Shown: positions 25,566 to 38,300 of the stretch, one piece after another | Layout: every line of letters begins with the position of its first letter | How positions within the stretch are numbered: position 1 is the stretch's first letter | Position numbers and translations under genes: made by a program | Notes under the pieces: generated by a model | Seen by the model: only the letters and a program-made list of their open reading frames with translations | Told to the model about the DNA's origin: nothing | Database searches by the model: none | Source of the DNA: Lottia gigantea | Taxonomy: Eukaryota > Mollusca > Gastropoda > Lottiidae | Direction of reading: 5' to 3' | DNA length: 64,000 bases | Assembly: GCF_000327385.1 (NCBI RefSeq) | Contig: NW_008709259.1 | Location: 2,260,909-2,324,908, forward strand

Positions 25566-26568
25566 CAAGACATATCATTTTCTAACCATTCCAAGTCTCT
25601 CTTTTATTGGAATATATCTTTATAATGTTATTTTATATTGTAATTTAGAATTGTCTGTCTTTAAGCAATGATAATTAAATTATTATCTAATTCTTGTTTC
25701 TTCAAAAATTGTACAAGAACACAGCTAAATTTGTTTCGTTTATTTTCGATGGGCTCCTTTACTCCTGCTTGATTAAACATTAGTGAGAAAAGCATCGATT
25801 CAACAACCAATCAAATGTCGTGTTCGATCAGAGCATGGGATACATTATATAGACACGCTTCTAACAATGGTTCTGATTGGTTTGTGAAGATAATATACAC
25901 AATATACACTATGGGATCAAACTTGAATAAAATAAAAACTTGTTGTCAGATCAGATAAGAAAATTTTCTCAAAGAAAATAAGCGAAAAAAAAAATCTGTA
26001 TTTTAATGCCCTTTTGCAATTCAGTACAGGCAGACCTCGAGAGGATATAATTAGCCTTTCCGGTGCAATCCTACAGAGAAACTCTTCTGACAAAAAGGAG
26101 AAAATGTGGCAAGAAATAAAAGAAAATGTACTTTCTGCTTTGATGTTATACCATTACAGATTGTACTTTTTTTAAAATAGCATCTCTTGATCGCTTGATC
26201 TATAAAAAAAAAATCCCTAAATTTAAAACTACACCAACATTGAATGATTTTAAGGGACATTGTCGTCTAAAATTGATATTTCATTTATCAACTAATACTT
26301 ATAGACCTCAATTGAAGCTATCTTTGGACTTTATCAATTAAAATATAAAGTTCCGTTTAGCAGGAAATCAGATACAGAGCCATTTAATATTTTCGTCCCT
26401 TCCACTGCAATGCAACCGATATATTGACGTCATTGGTAATAACTGCACACGAGAATACCCTTGAAGTAACTACATTGTGTAGTCTGAATTTTAGTGTTTT
26501 TGTCGAAAGTCAATTTTTAATTATGAGAAGTACTATGGGTAGCTGAAATTCTAGGCAACTGTATCCCT

Positions 26569-26903
26569 TTAAAGTGACAGGTGCGCCATATTTAGGGGCT
26601 AATTTTAGTCTTGAATGTATATAAATAGTCTTCAGAAGTACTAGAAATGTATGAAAATATCATAATTCATTTAAAAATACCTCAAACTAGGAATTTTACT
26701 CACTATTTATATATGTCTTTTTCATATGTTACGTGTCGTCGTTTTAACATTAAAACGTTGATAATTCTGGACACACATGGATTTGAAGGCTAAAATTTCG
26801 ACGGTGAGCTGGGAACACTATTACTGGTCAGCTCAGCTTACAAAATCCTGTTTCTGAGACTAAAGTATGATTGGTAAAAAAAATGGCGCATCTGTCCCTT
26901 TAA
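26569..26903. mobile_element. MITE family B, full copy
   Basis: Starts TTAAAGTGACAGGTGCGCCA, ends ATGGCGCATCTGTCCCTTTAA, and follows the 2.3-kb copy base for base in order. It lies inside the interval that separates the two halves of a dispersed repeat (25.2 and 27.8 kb). Confidence 0.8.
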
Positions 26904-27541
26904 ATACAACAACAACAAAAATAAGCGTCGCATGCAAATCAATGAAATAATAGACACCAGTGTACGAAGTGGAATGCGGATCTCTTACTAATCAAAGACG
27001 TCATTTGTGTCGTTTCGTTGTGGAAAAGTCTTCAGGAAGCTGGAATAGTGTTCTTGACAGATGACGTTAAAAATATTCTACTTTCACACTGCACAGAAAC
27101 TAGACCTTTTCTTTCTCTGTTGTGGCACGTTTAGGGCCTGCCACAATTGTCACTTTTTCAGAGTTGTCCCGATCCACTTTTACGACATTACCGTATATTC
27201 TAACAATGTTCCTGCATGGTGCCACAAAAGAGCTCATAATAGTTTGACATAATGACAATTCTAGTGAATTGTTACGAATGAATACGTCCAATAAGCCCAG
27301 ACGGACAGAACTGATTATAATTTTATAATTTAGGGTTTCTAAAATCGATTGGTCTCTAGATTTTGACCTCGTATACGACCTTACATGGAGAGTTACCAGT
27401 TAAATCATTGGCGCAAAGAGATCGATTTTGAGCATGGCAATTTGGTGGATTGAAAACGCCCATATCTGTTTTCAATGAACAAAATAAAATTTGATGGCAT
27501 TTTGAAAATTGGCGTCCACACGGAGAGCGTTATTGCTTGAC

Positions 27542-27655
27542 GTTTCAAGCTCATGTGGAATTCACCCAACACAGCGTTGACGCACTACGTCATTTCCCAC
27601 ACCACGCGAAGCGGAGTTCTGGCACTGTTGGATGGATTCCACATGAGCTTGAAAC
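27542..27655. repeat. Hairpin with 30-bp arms
   Basis: GTTTCAAGCTCATGTGGAAT (27542 on) is inverted at 27636-27655 as ATTCCACATGAGCTTGAAAC. The arms extend to about 30 bases with two mismatches, around a 54-base GC-rich loop. Probably a small foldback MITE. Confidence 0.65.
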
Positions 27656-27796
27656 ATGTGGTGGGAAACGAAGGTATTTTATACTTGTAATTGCCGAGTC
27701 AAGACAGAGGCTTAAAATGCATGTAAATCTCTGAGGTTATCGACGTTGACTGCAGGCCTGTTGTTTCCAACGCAACTCCTTCCTTAGAAGGTTTCG

Positions 27797-28205
27797 ATGC
27801 GTTGAAAGCTGCAGTTCTATTTCATAATAGATAAGTGTGTAGTTTTTTTTAGATGACCACCAGTTCTTACTTCAAATGAGCTTTTTATGATTTTGTTATC
27901 TCCCTTCAATCTTGTTTATTTGTATGGTCGAGATGAAAACGCATTTGCACGAATTCTGACCCAACGTTGTAGCAACGCGTACTTACACAAGGGGTAGCTT
28001 TTGCGACCTGTTCGCGCACTGCACATACATCATTAACGCACTGTAACGCAATGCAAGACCGATAGTCGCTGGGAGATGTAAAAAAAAAAACGCGTTTCGG
28101 GTTTCTGATTTTCAAAATTTTCAGGGAAAATATCCTGAACACCTCACCAAAAGCGCTTCGAACATTCTGCGATTGCGGTTTTGCGGACTCTAAACTATCC
28201 CCTTG
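27797..28205. repeat. Dispersed repeat F, second half
   Basis: GCGTTGAAAGCTGCAGTTCT, TTTTTTTTAGATGACCACC, TTCGCGCACTGCACATACAT, TAACGCAATGCAAGACC and TTTCAGGGAAAATATCCTGA match 42,335-42,757 in order. It starts 2.2 kb after the first half ends. Confidence 0.75.
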
Positions 28206-28980
28206 TTACACCCGATATATCAAGGCTATAAGTTAAATTAAGTCTCTTTAGTTTTTGTTTTATTTCCTAAACATTTTAATTTTAATTATTTGCCTTCTGT
28301 TGCAATGGTGTTAAATGCATACGATGTTTAGTCCGCTTCTTTCCATCGATATTTTCAGGACACAAGCAAGTACAAGGTTTACTTGTGGTCAAAGGGGGAT
28401 AATTATATTTTCATGTGGTCTGTAATAACACGTTATACGTGTCTGTTCAATAAAGGAACTTTATATGTATCTAATTTACGATGCAAATTGGCACTAATAA
28501 TTTAATACTACATATTCCATACATGACTGTTGATTCAAAATCAGTAAAGGACATCTTCTCTATAAGACCCTTAAACTAAACTTTCTAGAAAGCTATGCTA
28601 AAAAAGTGAAGTGAAGTAGTGAGCACCATGTTTTATTATAAAATTACTACAACTACAGTTACAACTACAACATCTATCAATAATTACACAATTTTTGAAA
28701 TAAAAACAAAAACAAAATCATTCAGTGTTTATATCTCACAAAGAAGCCAAAAGTAATACAGTCAAGTAACCTAATTTCGTGTATCTCCGGAAATGATATA
28801 TGATTGTGCGACCTCGCGTGACCTCCTCATTTGCATGTTGTGATGAACATGGGTTATCTCTACAACGTCATCATGTGGAATTTTTCCTATCGTTTCAAAG
28901 CAATGTCAAATTTATTATTTATTCCTAATATATACAAAGTTTCAGTTAATACCAAATATCACTATTTTTTAACGGCCATA

Positions 28981-29532
28981 TTTCATGTTAATCGGCATTT
29001 CAAGTGTCGTCTGATAGAATATAATCCAGTGAACACGATCACTTGACAATCCAGCGGATTCCCTGTCAGCAGAAAAATTCTATGGAACCCAATGTGGGCC
29101 ATATTTTTATGTTGTTATACGCCCACATGAAATGGGGCGTCCGTCCGTCCACAATTGTTCGTTAACACTCTACAAGGCACAATTCTTGACTGATTTCGAC
29201 GAAATTTGGTATGGTTGTTTGTAATCACTCAAGGATAATCCCAAGGGTTATTGCCCTTGTTCTGGAAAATTTCATGTTAATCGGCATTTCAAGTGTCGTC
29301 TGATAGAATATAATCCAGTGAACACGATCACTTGACAATCCAGCGGATTCCCTGTCAGCAGAAAAATTCTATGGAACCCAATGTGGGCCATATTTTTATG
29401 TTGTTATACGCCCACATGAAATGGGGCGTCCGTCCGTCCACAATTGTTCGTTAACTGATTTCGACGAAATTTGGTATGGTTGTTTGTAATCACTCAAGGA
29501 TAATCCCAAGGGTTATTGCCCTTGTTCTGGAA
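28981..29532. repeat. Tandem duplication, unit 289 bp, second unit with a small deletion
   Basis: Unit 1 starts at 28,981 and unit 2 at 29,270, both with TTTCATGTTAATCGGCATTT and running through CAGAAAAATTCTATGGAACC, GGGGCGTCCGTCCGTCC and GGGTTATTGCCCTTGTTCTG. The units look identical by eye apart from about 27 bases (after TTCGTTAAC) missing in unit 2, so the duplication is recent. Confidence 0.85.
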
Positions 29533-30164
29533 ACGCTCGTAATCAATTTAACATAGCTCTAAATTGCTAAAATATATTTACATGCATGTTGTGTTGTTAT
29601 ATTTATGATGTTACATTACATGTTACACGGACATGCGCACAAGGTTTTGTTTACAAATGACGACGAATTTAAAAAAATATCTTTCTTTGTGTACCTCTCC
29701 GGTTGTTACATGTAAATTATAGATTATTGTCATATTAGCACAATTCACAAAATCACAATAAATGAGAAATGAAAAATAACGAAGTTGCACGCTACTTTTA
29801 TTTTCTATTGAGATGTCCGGTTGGAAATATGTGTGTTAACGCTGATTGGTTCAATTGGTCCATTTAACATTGAGTTCTTATAATCGCTATTTTCCAGAAC
29901 AGTAAAAAATGAAGGCCACGAGATTTAAAATATTTACGTAACCGTTTAAGAATTATTTTATAATTGTGATTATGATTGTGACTTAACGCCTGGATTTATC
30001 ACGTTGAAACTTTCACAAAAGGCAAGTGGCATCTTCCTCTACGTGTTGACATGAAGAATTATGTACTTCACATCAAGACCACAAAAACTCATTGAACAAA
30101 ACGGTCTGCCCCTTTAAAGCTGTGAACGAAATGGGGACCAGATTTGCTTTCAGGAAAGTCTTTT

Positions 30165-30462
30165 TTAAAAAGATAGGTTCGCCATTTTAGGGAGTTAGTT
30201 TGGGTCTTGAGTATAATTATATGTAAATAGTTTTCAGAATTACTAGAAATGTGCGAAAATCACAAAAATCCTTCAAAATTGCCTCGAAAACTTTCACTTT
30301 CTATTAGTGCATATGTATTTGCTGTAGCTGATAAGAAAAGACGAGTCTACTTTTTACCGCACACATTAAACACTATTACTGAAAAGATTAGCTAAAACAA
30401 TTCCCATTTCTGAGACAAAGGTACGATTGGTAATACGTATGGCGAATCTGTCACTTTAATTT
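30165..30462. mobile_element. MITE family B copy in the 3' UTR of the sulfotransferase gene
   Basis: Begins AGATAGGTTCGCCATTTTAG and ends GGCGAATCTGTCACTTTAA at 30,461, about 14 bases past the sulfotransferase stop codon (in minus-strand direction). The 3' UTR therefore consists largely of MITE sequence. Confidence 0.65.
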
Positions 30463-30475
30463 GTTACATTTGGAT

Positions 30476-33410
30476 CTAATGTTCAAATTTCATTGGGATT
30501 TTCACTGGAATTTTCAAGTTTCTTTGTTCTGCTATATTTTTCACAGGGACATAACCCATTTGTTTATAGACATCCGAGCATGTGTTGTCAATAATCTTCA
30601 CTAAGCTATGCTCCAATAGATGCCTCCATTTATAAGCAGTGGCAACGGAATTGTTTCTTGTCGTACAGATAACACAGTTGTCTGGAAGCCCAGCTGAAGT
30701 GATATTCCAAATGTAGTCTGTGATATTTTGACTGATTTTTAAGCCAAGAAATTCATATAAATTCTCAGTGGCTTTGATTGGTTTTTCAGAAATATCTTCA
30801 TATCGAAGAGTTTTGATCCTATTCGGAAATTTCTTTTTAAGGCGCTTAGACCATTTTATATCATCGGATACTCTGTTACAGAACTCCTTCGTACCATTTA
30901 AGGCCCCTGTCTGGCGAAATTGGCCCACACTCCTCTGAGAACGTAAGGTACCTCTCGGATCGCGAATTAAATGAATAATTTTTAAATGTGGATAATTTTC
31001 TAATAAAAATCTCGTTTCTATAAGATTTAGTCGTATAATTTTCAATAGCACTAGTTTCGATCGGTTGCATGTTTTTTGAAACAATGGCAGACAATTAACG
31101 ATTCCCATAATCCCGGTGTTACGTTTGATACACTCCATGTAGCTTTTGGTACTTAAACTGCTTCTATAATGGTACTGTCTTAATGTATCTACGTCAAGGT
31201 TTGATATGTTGCAATTGAAGATGTTTTCCATTGCTTCTATGGACAATTTATTGTAATTTCCTGGATTAACTTTCCTAAAAAATAATGAATATTAAACATT
31301 ATACCTTATTATATTTATATATAAAATGATTCTTCAGTACAACATACGGTATTAAATTTGACAGTAAAGAACATTGATATACACTTATACCTTATTGTAT
31401 TTTTATACATTAAGATTCTTCAGTACAACATACGGTATTAGATTTCGCATACAAATATCAGCGTTTATCGGGTCATAATGATATCAGGTATGGTTGGGTA
31501 TATTGAAGAACGATCATTAGTTCTGTAAATATTGATGTATATTTATGTACGATACAACATACAATTTAAGATTTCGCAGTTCAACATTCAACACAAACCG
31601 AATTTACGTGTACATGTACTAAGAATTAGTAAAATTTTGGCCATTAATATTACCGTTACTGCTGAAGAAATATCGTAAAATGGTACCCCACCTCTGACAA
31701 AATTGAAAAAACATGGAAAACTAATTTGAATTGAGTATTTAACGCCTAATTTAACACAGTCTTTTAGTTTCAAATCTGTACCAGAATCTCCATTGGTCGT
31801 ACAATTAATATTATTTATTTTAATTTGAAAGACCAAGCAGGTTAATAAATTGAATCAATGTTTAACAGCATTTCCACTCTATAATATAAAACTACACTGA
31901 CTATTACCGTTATATATTTCAATAGAAACAATAATATCTGTCTATGAAACTAGATACTTATATTTAACTAGAATAGTAAAGTAATATTAATGACAGTCTA
32001 TAAAAGTTATTACTACAATCATGTGTTTAGGATTAAATATAATTTGTTATAATAGCTACTTCTGGCGAATCCTTTTAATATACTATTATCACACCGTACA
32101 AATTGTAGCAGAGGAAGATATATATAGCCCTATAGATTTCAATTGGATAGAACTCGGTATCAAATTGTGCTAGACACCTTAAAATGATATTTATGTATAA
32201 CGAATCCAGCCCCGATTGAAAAATTCTTCTACTTTCTAGAATATGCTTAAAAGGGCGAGGGATGCGAAGTCCCTTGAGGGCGGGGGGTCAGAGGTTGCCA
32301 GATTTCAGATGACATTTGATGAATTCTGAGCATTTAGAGGGCCAACGGCTTAGAAATGGGCCCCCCCCCCCCCCCCCCCCCCCCCTCCAATACGCCACTG
32401 TCTGCTTTGCAAAAGTAGTGGACAAATAAATAAAATAAATCCCAAATACAAAATTGATAGCGATCAGTATTCGTAACAAGTCAAACTTAAAATATTGCCC
32501 CTTTCAGGACTAATACTTACGTGTCCTTTTTGTTGAAAAATGTTAATTTCTTGGACTGGTGGAGAGATGCCGAAATTTTATAAAGTGGTTCATATACATA
32601 GAATACATCTGGATGACGTTGTATAAGATCACCAGTGAATGAGGATCCGCTGCGCATATAAGTTAAAAGTATGACCAAGGTTTTTGGTTGGTTGTTTTCG
32701 GTTGGTTTGGTAGTATTGGCTTGTGATGATTCCATAGACCATTTCAATACTCTCTGTCGATTCTGTCGATATACCGTTTCTGAATTCAGCTTATGATCGT
32801 CTGTAAAGGGAATTGAATTTAACACGAGAAAAAGGTCTTACTAGTCCCATTGCTCTCAACCATACAATACTTATACACTGGTACGAAAACGTCAAGGCCC
32901 ACGTGGGGGTTGAAGCCCAAACATCCATTCCCCACGCCTTTGTGATTTGTTGTATTCTACTCGCAAATCAAAAAGGAAAAAACCGAATGCCCTTTGCTTA
33001 TATATGTGGAAACTTTCAAGATTATGCATAGATATAGTAGATGTCAATTGCGACAGATGCGTGAATCGTCATTTACAATCCAAATTAGATCAGTGTTCAT
33101 TTCTGTCAATACAGCTTTATTAGTAATTATGTCAAAATTACACATAAAATAGAAAAATTGAATACGTTTAAGTTGCAAATACACAAAATCAAAGATTCAG
33201 ATGTTTTCATTTCTGATTCAGAATGCAATGCTTCTATAAATAAAGATCTTAACAGAAACAGTTTAAAAGAACACCAAAAGTATTCAACTTACCTGAGTTT
33301 AGACATACTAATATTACAACTAACACAGAAAGTAACAAGAGAATTTCTAAACGCCATTTCTTTCTCAATGCAAACGTATCTCGGTGCTCTAGAGTGTCCC
33401 CATGCACTCT
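30476..33410 (-). CDS. Carbohydrate sulfotransferase (CHST family), type II Golgi membrane protein; extreme 5' end missing
   Basis: Three exons on the minus strand join with agreeing phases: 33410-33293, 32800-32521 and 31274-30476, with a TAG stop at 30478-30476. The donors are GTAAGT-like and the acceptors are TTTCAG, TTTACAG and TTTTTAG. Exon A encodes a basic cytosolic tail (LRKKWR) followed by a roughly 20-residue hydrophobic signal anchor (EILLLLSVLVVILVCL). Exon B carries the 5'-phosphosulphate loop typical of PAPS-dependent sulfotransferases: LTYMRSGSSFTGDLI, then VFYVYEPLY. Exon C carries the 3'-phosphate motif IHLIRDPRGTLRSQ and the late LRYEDI and AYKWR segments found in CHST1-7-like enzymes. 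Several N-glycosylation sequons (NRS, NGT, NIT) fit a Golgi-lumen enzyme. The product transfers sulphate from PAPS to a sugar; the exact acceptor cannot be told. There are about 398 residues without the start. No in-frame ATG lies in exon A, so a further 5' exon is expected. A good donor at 34630 could end one, but the frame there offers no ATG. Confidence 0.88.
31290..31450. repeat. Two diverged tandem copies, about 95 bp, in the sulfotransferase intron
   Basis: GATTCTTCAGTACAACATAC followed by GGTATTA, preceded by TTATACCTTATTATATTT or TTATACCTTATTGTATTT, occurs twice. A third decayed trace is near 31,540-31,575. Confidence 0.65.
32361..32385. repeat. Poly-C run in the sulfotransferase intron
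   Basis: About 25 consecutive C. Similar G/C homopolymers occur at 3367 and 15,920. Lengths in such runs are often unreliable. Confidence 0.9.
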
Positions 33411-33414
33411 CTGA

Positions 33415-35080
33415 AAGTAATATAAAGAGCTTAGGCTACGCTAGTTTTTATAGATTTTTAATATTCATATATCAATTTCGACTTGCCATTAACAAGATTT
33501 CTACATTTTTTTGTGTGAAAATGTATGAAAGTTATAAATGCCCGCATTCGGTTTCTGAAATGTCATCATTATGATTACGACATTATGATGGTTATACTGC
33601 ATATATATATATATATGAATATGAATTAAAAATAAAAACAAATGCGATACATGCCCGCATTGAGAACCTATTAATCAAATAGCAATACTTATGATCATAA
33701 ATGTCCACTGCAGCCATTATTCACTGCTGACTTTTAAAAAAACATATCAGAGAAGTAAAAATGCATGTATGATATACTTTGATGTAGATTTAGTAAAAAC
33801 AAGTGGTTGCCTTGCAAGATAAGCCCAGGCCCTGATGAAATTTGGTATATTAAGGACGGTCGTCAATTTGTGTCAAAATATCTTTTCATATAAACCAACA
33901 CACATAACAAAATTTCATTAAATGCTGACATAAACTTTTGATTCTATACCATATTTACCATAAGTTCGGTGTATCAAGACTTTAAACTATGTAGCCTAAT
34001 CCTTTATCGAATTCGAACTTTTTCAAGATAATATTCCCTACCTGAAAGCGTTATTAGCATTTATATACTAGGTAAATAGGACAGTTATTATGGATGGATA
34101 CTTCTAGAATATGTATTACTTTTCTACATTCATGAGTTACCACGGTGTTAAAACCACAATGAAACGTATGCAATTTTTTATCCTAGTTTTACAATACTAT
34201 CATAGCTGACGTATTTCATCAGATACAATACTGGCCACATTAACAGCTTCTTTTATGCCGAGTAGGAAATTGACACACTGATATTCAAATGCAGATAAAA
34301 TATATTTTGAAATTTTGCATACTTGCTCACTATCGTCTTTACTGGAAATTGCATGCGTTTAGACGTTATTGATGACGTCGTGTGGCTTAGCAAACAAAAT
34401 CCCGTTTCTGAGACTAAGGTATGAAAGGTCAAAAGATGGTCCACTGTCCCATTTAGAAATAGTCATGAAGAACATTGAATAAAAAGCCATTCCGCTTTCC
34501 ATATAACATGTATTGAAAACAAGTAAAGTAAAGCTAAAATGTTGTAATTAATAGAAGTTTAATTAATATTAATACAAGAATCCATTATAAAATTGATATT
34601 TTAAGAAGAAAAATCAATCCTTCACTTACCAGTTGTTTAGAGAACAAATAAATACAAACTAGAGAGTAATAACCTGCGCCTTTTCCTGTGCCATAGAAAT
34701 TTCAGACGATACTAGAACAATCTTGTCTACAAGTTACTCGCTACACAAATTTTACATTTTGCCTCAAACGGAAGAAATATTGAACGCAGAAAACCTGTAG
34801 TTTAATTTTTTTAAGTAAAATCATTGAAATATGTTGTGAAGAAGATTAAACAGGTATGTCGTCGAAACCGTTCAGTGAATCATTTTGAACACCGATTCAT
34901 CGAAACTGTTTGTTTATCGTCTTAATGGAAAATGACTCGTATACAGCTGAAACTGAAATGTGCAAAGAAAATTCATTATGTCTCCTACCTTTTTACTTGT
35001 GTCTTCAATTAAAAATTATTGTATTAATTGTACGAACATAGTAATTTTGTTGCTGAACATATTTTAGAGTCAATTACTGA
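33415..35080. other. 5' flank of the sulfotransferase gene
   Basis: A good minus-strand donor (CAACTG|GTAAGTGAAG) at 34,630 may end a 5' exon. A family B fragment is at 34.3 kb and an (AT)8 run at 33,601. Otherwise nothing is recognised. Confidence 0.4.
34275..34457. mobile_element. MITE family B, right-end fragment
   Basis: CTTAGCAAACAAAATCCCG, TTTCTGAGACTAAGGTATGA and GGTCCACTGTCCCATTTAG match the right end of family B. Confidence 0.5.
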
Positions 35081-35084
35081 GCTA

Positions 35085-36180
35085 TCTATACAGTTAATCT
35101 CTCAGTTAAATGTACTGTCACTTGTTGAGTTAGGTTTACAGTCACATGTTGAGTAAGTTGTACAGCCAGTTACTCAGTTAGATGTACAGTTAGTTACTGA
35201 GTTAGTTATACAGTCAGTTACTTAGTTATACGATCAATTACTCAGTTTTAGCCACAAATTGAGTAAGTTGTACAGTCAGTTACTCTGTTAGATGTACAGT
35301 TAGTTACTTAGTTATACGATCAATTACTCAGTTTTAGTCACAAATTGAGTAAGTTGTACAGTCAGTTACTCAGTTAGATGTACAGTTAATTATTCGGTTA
35401 AATGTACAGCTAGTTACTTAGTTATATGATCAATTACTCAGGTTTAGTCACATATTTAGTAAGTTGTACAGCCAGTTACTCAGTTAGATGTACAATTAGT
35501 TACTGGGTTAGTTGTACAGTCAGTTACTTAGTTATACGATCAATTACTCAGTTTTAGTCACAAATTGAGTAAGTTGTACAGTCAGTTACTCAGTTAGATG
35601 TACAGTTAATTATTCGGTTAAATGTACAGCTAGTTACTTAGTTATATGATCAATTACTCAGGTTTAGTCACATATTTAGTAAGTTGTACAGCCAGTTACT
35701 CAGTTAGATGTACAATTAGTTACTGGGTTAGTTGTACAGTCAGTTACTCAGTTTTAGTCACAAATTCAGTAAGTTTTACAGTCAGTTACTCTGTTAGATG
35801 TACAGTTAGTTACTCAGTTAAATGTACAGCTAGTTACTTAGTTATATGATCAATTACTCAGGTTTAGTCACATATTTAGTAAGTTTTACAGTCAGTTACT
35901 CTGTTAGATGTACAGTTATTTACTCAGTTAAATGTGCAGCTAGTTACTTAGTTATATGATCAATACCTCAGGTTTAGTCACATATTTAGTAAGTTGTACA
36001 GCCAGTTACTCAGTTAGACGTACAGTTAGTTACTGAGTTAGTTGTACAGTCAGTTACTTAGTTACATGATCAATTACTCAGTTAGGTTAAGTCATATATT
36101 TACCAAGTCGTACAGCCAGTTACTCATTTAGTTGTACAGTTAGTGACACGATCAATTGCTCGGTTAGTTTTAGTTTACAG
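35085..36180. repeat. Higher-order tandem repeat, basal unit about 18-20 bp
   Basis: The basal word AGTTACTCAGTTAGATGTAC varies in a fixed order, giving higher-order blocks. TTAATTATTCGGTTAAATGT recurs at about 35,386 and 35,606 (about 220-bp period) and later blocks at about 205 and 110 bp. Confidence 0.85.
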
Positions 36181-36919
36181 TCACATATTAAGTTCTCCAG
36201 TCAGTTACACAATTACTTTTATAGTCACCAATTACTGAAATTGTTATACAATATATTTTAGGTAGCTGTACATACGCGCATTGTTTTAATGAGCCGTGAA
36301 TATTAATGATAGTCGTTTTCATTTTGACTGGTTTCGATTGAAGTGCAAGTAAACATTTGCAGTACTTGCAGAGTTGTGTTGATACACATAGTAGACATAT
36401 TATTATATAATAATACACACACTTTTAAATTTAGTATTTTAAATTTATTGAATAAAGGGGAAAATTAAAATTGCCTTGTGCTCATTCTTAACAACTCTGT
36501 GGCCCTTACTCACCCCCTTAACCGAATTATTCTTAGAAACGCCACTTCTGGCGAGGGATATTTAACGACCACAACCCCCGCCCCGACAACTGGTTGACCC
36601 CAATACATACAGATGAATACAGATTTACAAGTTAAAGTAAATTATGAAGGAAAGGATTAAGATTATAATTTTTAAAAGTAAAAGGAAATCTATAGATTAA
36701 GAGATACTTAAGTTTTTTTTGTGACATTGGATGTAACTATATTTTGACAGATGTCATGAAGGCAGAGACAGAAAAACTAGGTTTCATTTCGCATTTGGAA
36801 ATCTGAGTGGATCCTAATTCTATTACTGTCTGAAATTCACATCTAAAATCACATGATCTCAAGTGAGATCTGAGTAACTGGGTAACGAGGTATGTCAGAA
36901 AAGTTCTAGGACTGATGCG

Positions 36920-37205
36920 ATAAAGATGCGGGCACACGAGCTTTTGGTCGGCGATTTTTGTCGCCGACTAGAATCATGCATTTTGCCGACCGACTGCGGG
37001 CTTAGGAGGAGACAAATAATCTCGAGTCAGTCGTTTTCCAGTACGGAACATGAAATTGAAAGGAAAATTAATCTGATTGGATGATGACGCTCTGTCAAAA
37101 AAAAAAAAAATCAATACTGGTTTGATATTATAAATCCTGTCGGCATCGGAATAATCTTATCGTGCAAGCGCGCGCACATGTGAGATTAAACAATCGGCGA
37201 CCAAT
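36920..37205. mobile_element. MITE family E, copy 4
   Basis: AAAGATGCGGGCACACGAGC at the left, with the shared interior AATCTGATTGGATGATGACG and ATAAATCCTGTCGGCATCG. The right end is decayed (GCGCGCACATGTGAGATT). Confidence 0.65.
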
Positions 37206-37344
37206 AAAAATAGTAATAACTGTAGATTGGTAGATAAGAATAAGTCGTTGTCAATTCATTCTTCTGCATAACACTGGATTTAATTTGAGAGTCTGGATGA
37301 GATCGTTGCAGGTCCTTTTTGAGAAAGGTCCTCTTTTTCAGATT

Positions 37345-37606
37345 CAGTTTCTCAACTTTTTTTTAGTCTCGCGGTCACCTTTTCAGTTAGGGGCCAGCTT
37401 CACGGTCCTAAAACAGTACATTCCACCAACAGAATAAATGTTTTTTTACAATCATATACCACAACATTATTTTTCATAATTGAGTTAAATTGCATGACAC
37501 AATAGAAGAACAATTAACAAAATGATTACATTGTCTATAATTAAGACCACCGTTGAGTTGTTGCTTAACGCGACTACGGAACCTAGGTTGAGAACCTCCG
37601 GCATAG
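37345..37606. mobile_element. Possible non-autonomous hAT-like element
   Basis: CAGTTTCTCAACTTTTTTTT, then AGTCTCGCGGTCACCTTTTC at the left; right end GGTTGAGAACCTCCGGC. The terminal word GGTTCTCAACCT and the polypyrimidine plus GTCTCGCGG arrangement are typical of hAT-derived repeats. TIRs match only about 10 bases and no clear 8-bp duplication was found. Confidence 0.4.
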
Positions 37607-38129
37607 ATGATATTCATGTGATACCATCATTATAATATACTGTTTCAGTTTTGTAACGAACACAGGCCATGGTCGCAATATTGTTACATCTTGGCAAGGT
37701 GTTTGTGGACACTTGGATTCACCTCAGCTAGTTTATTTAGTGCAAAGAATTTGAAATTGAGACAAAATTGTTTCATTTACTGTAACGGGTATTTCTGTGT
37801 GAAATCTGTTACGTGTTTTGTCATTATTTGTACGTTTTATTGTCGTCTTCACGTGTGAGAGATTTGTTGATTTTGGTCAATTGTATTATTGCGTCGGGTT
37901 ATCATTTTTGTTAAATTGTTCGATAGAGTACACAGATGCCTTTGTAAATGTATATATCTATTGTAGATTCGGGTCATACATTTAGCGTCTATCTGAATAT
38001 GAAAAAAATATTTCAGTATCTCGGGAAAATTTTGCAACGATAGCTACATGCCTCATTTATAACTCTTGTAATACAGAGACGTGAAGCTTAATCTCTGTGG
38101 ATAGAAATTGAAACTTTGCTCTCGATTGA

Positions 38130-38300
38130 CGAATGAAAACAGGTACGAAAATCGCACAATTCCTTCAAATATACTTCAAACTAGGAATTTATCTTTCTAT
38201 TGCTCTGTATGTGTTTTTCTAAATTTAACAGGATCTCAAGAAAAAATGAGTCATTATAACTTTTAAATGCAAATAATTCTTGACACACATGGATCTGAGT
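38130..38300. mobile_element. MITE family B, internal fragment
   Basis: CTTCAAACTAGGAATTTATC and TTCTTGACACACATGGATCT match the interior of family B; both termini are lost. Confidence 0.5.

Noticed and set aside
33158-33574. 138-codon plus-strand open frame
   Set aside because: It lies opposite the sulfotransferase transmembrane exon and its intron. Its wording is unstructured and the minus-strand exon explains the openness.
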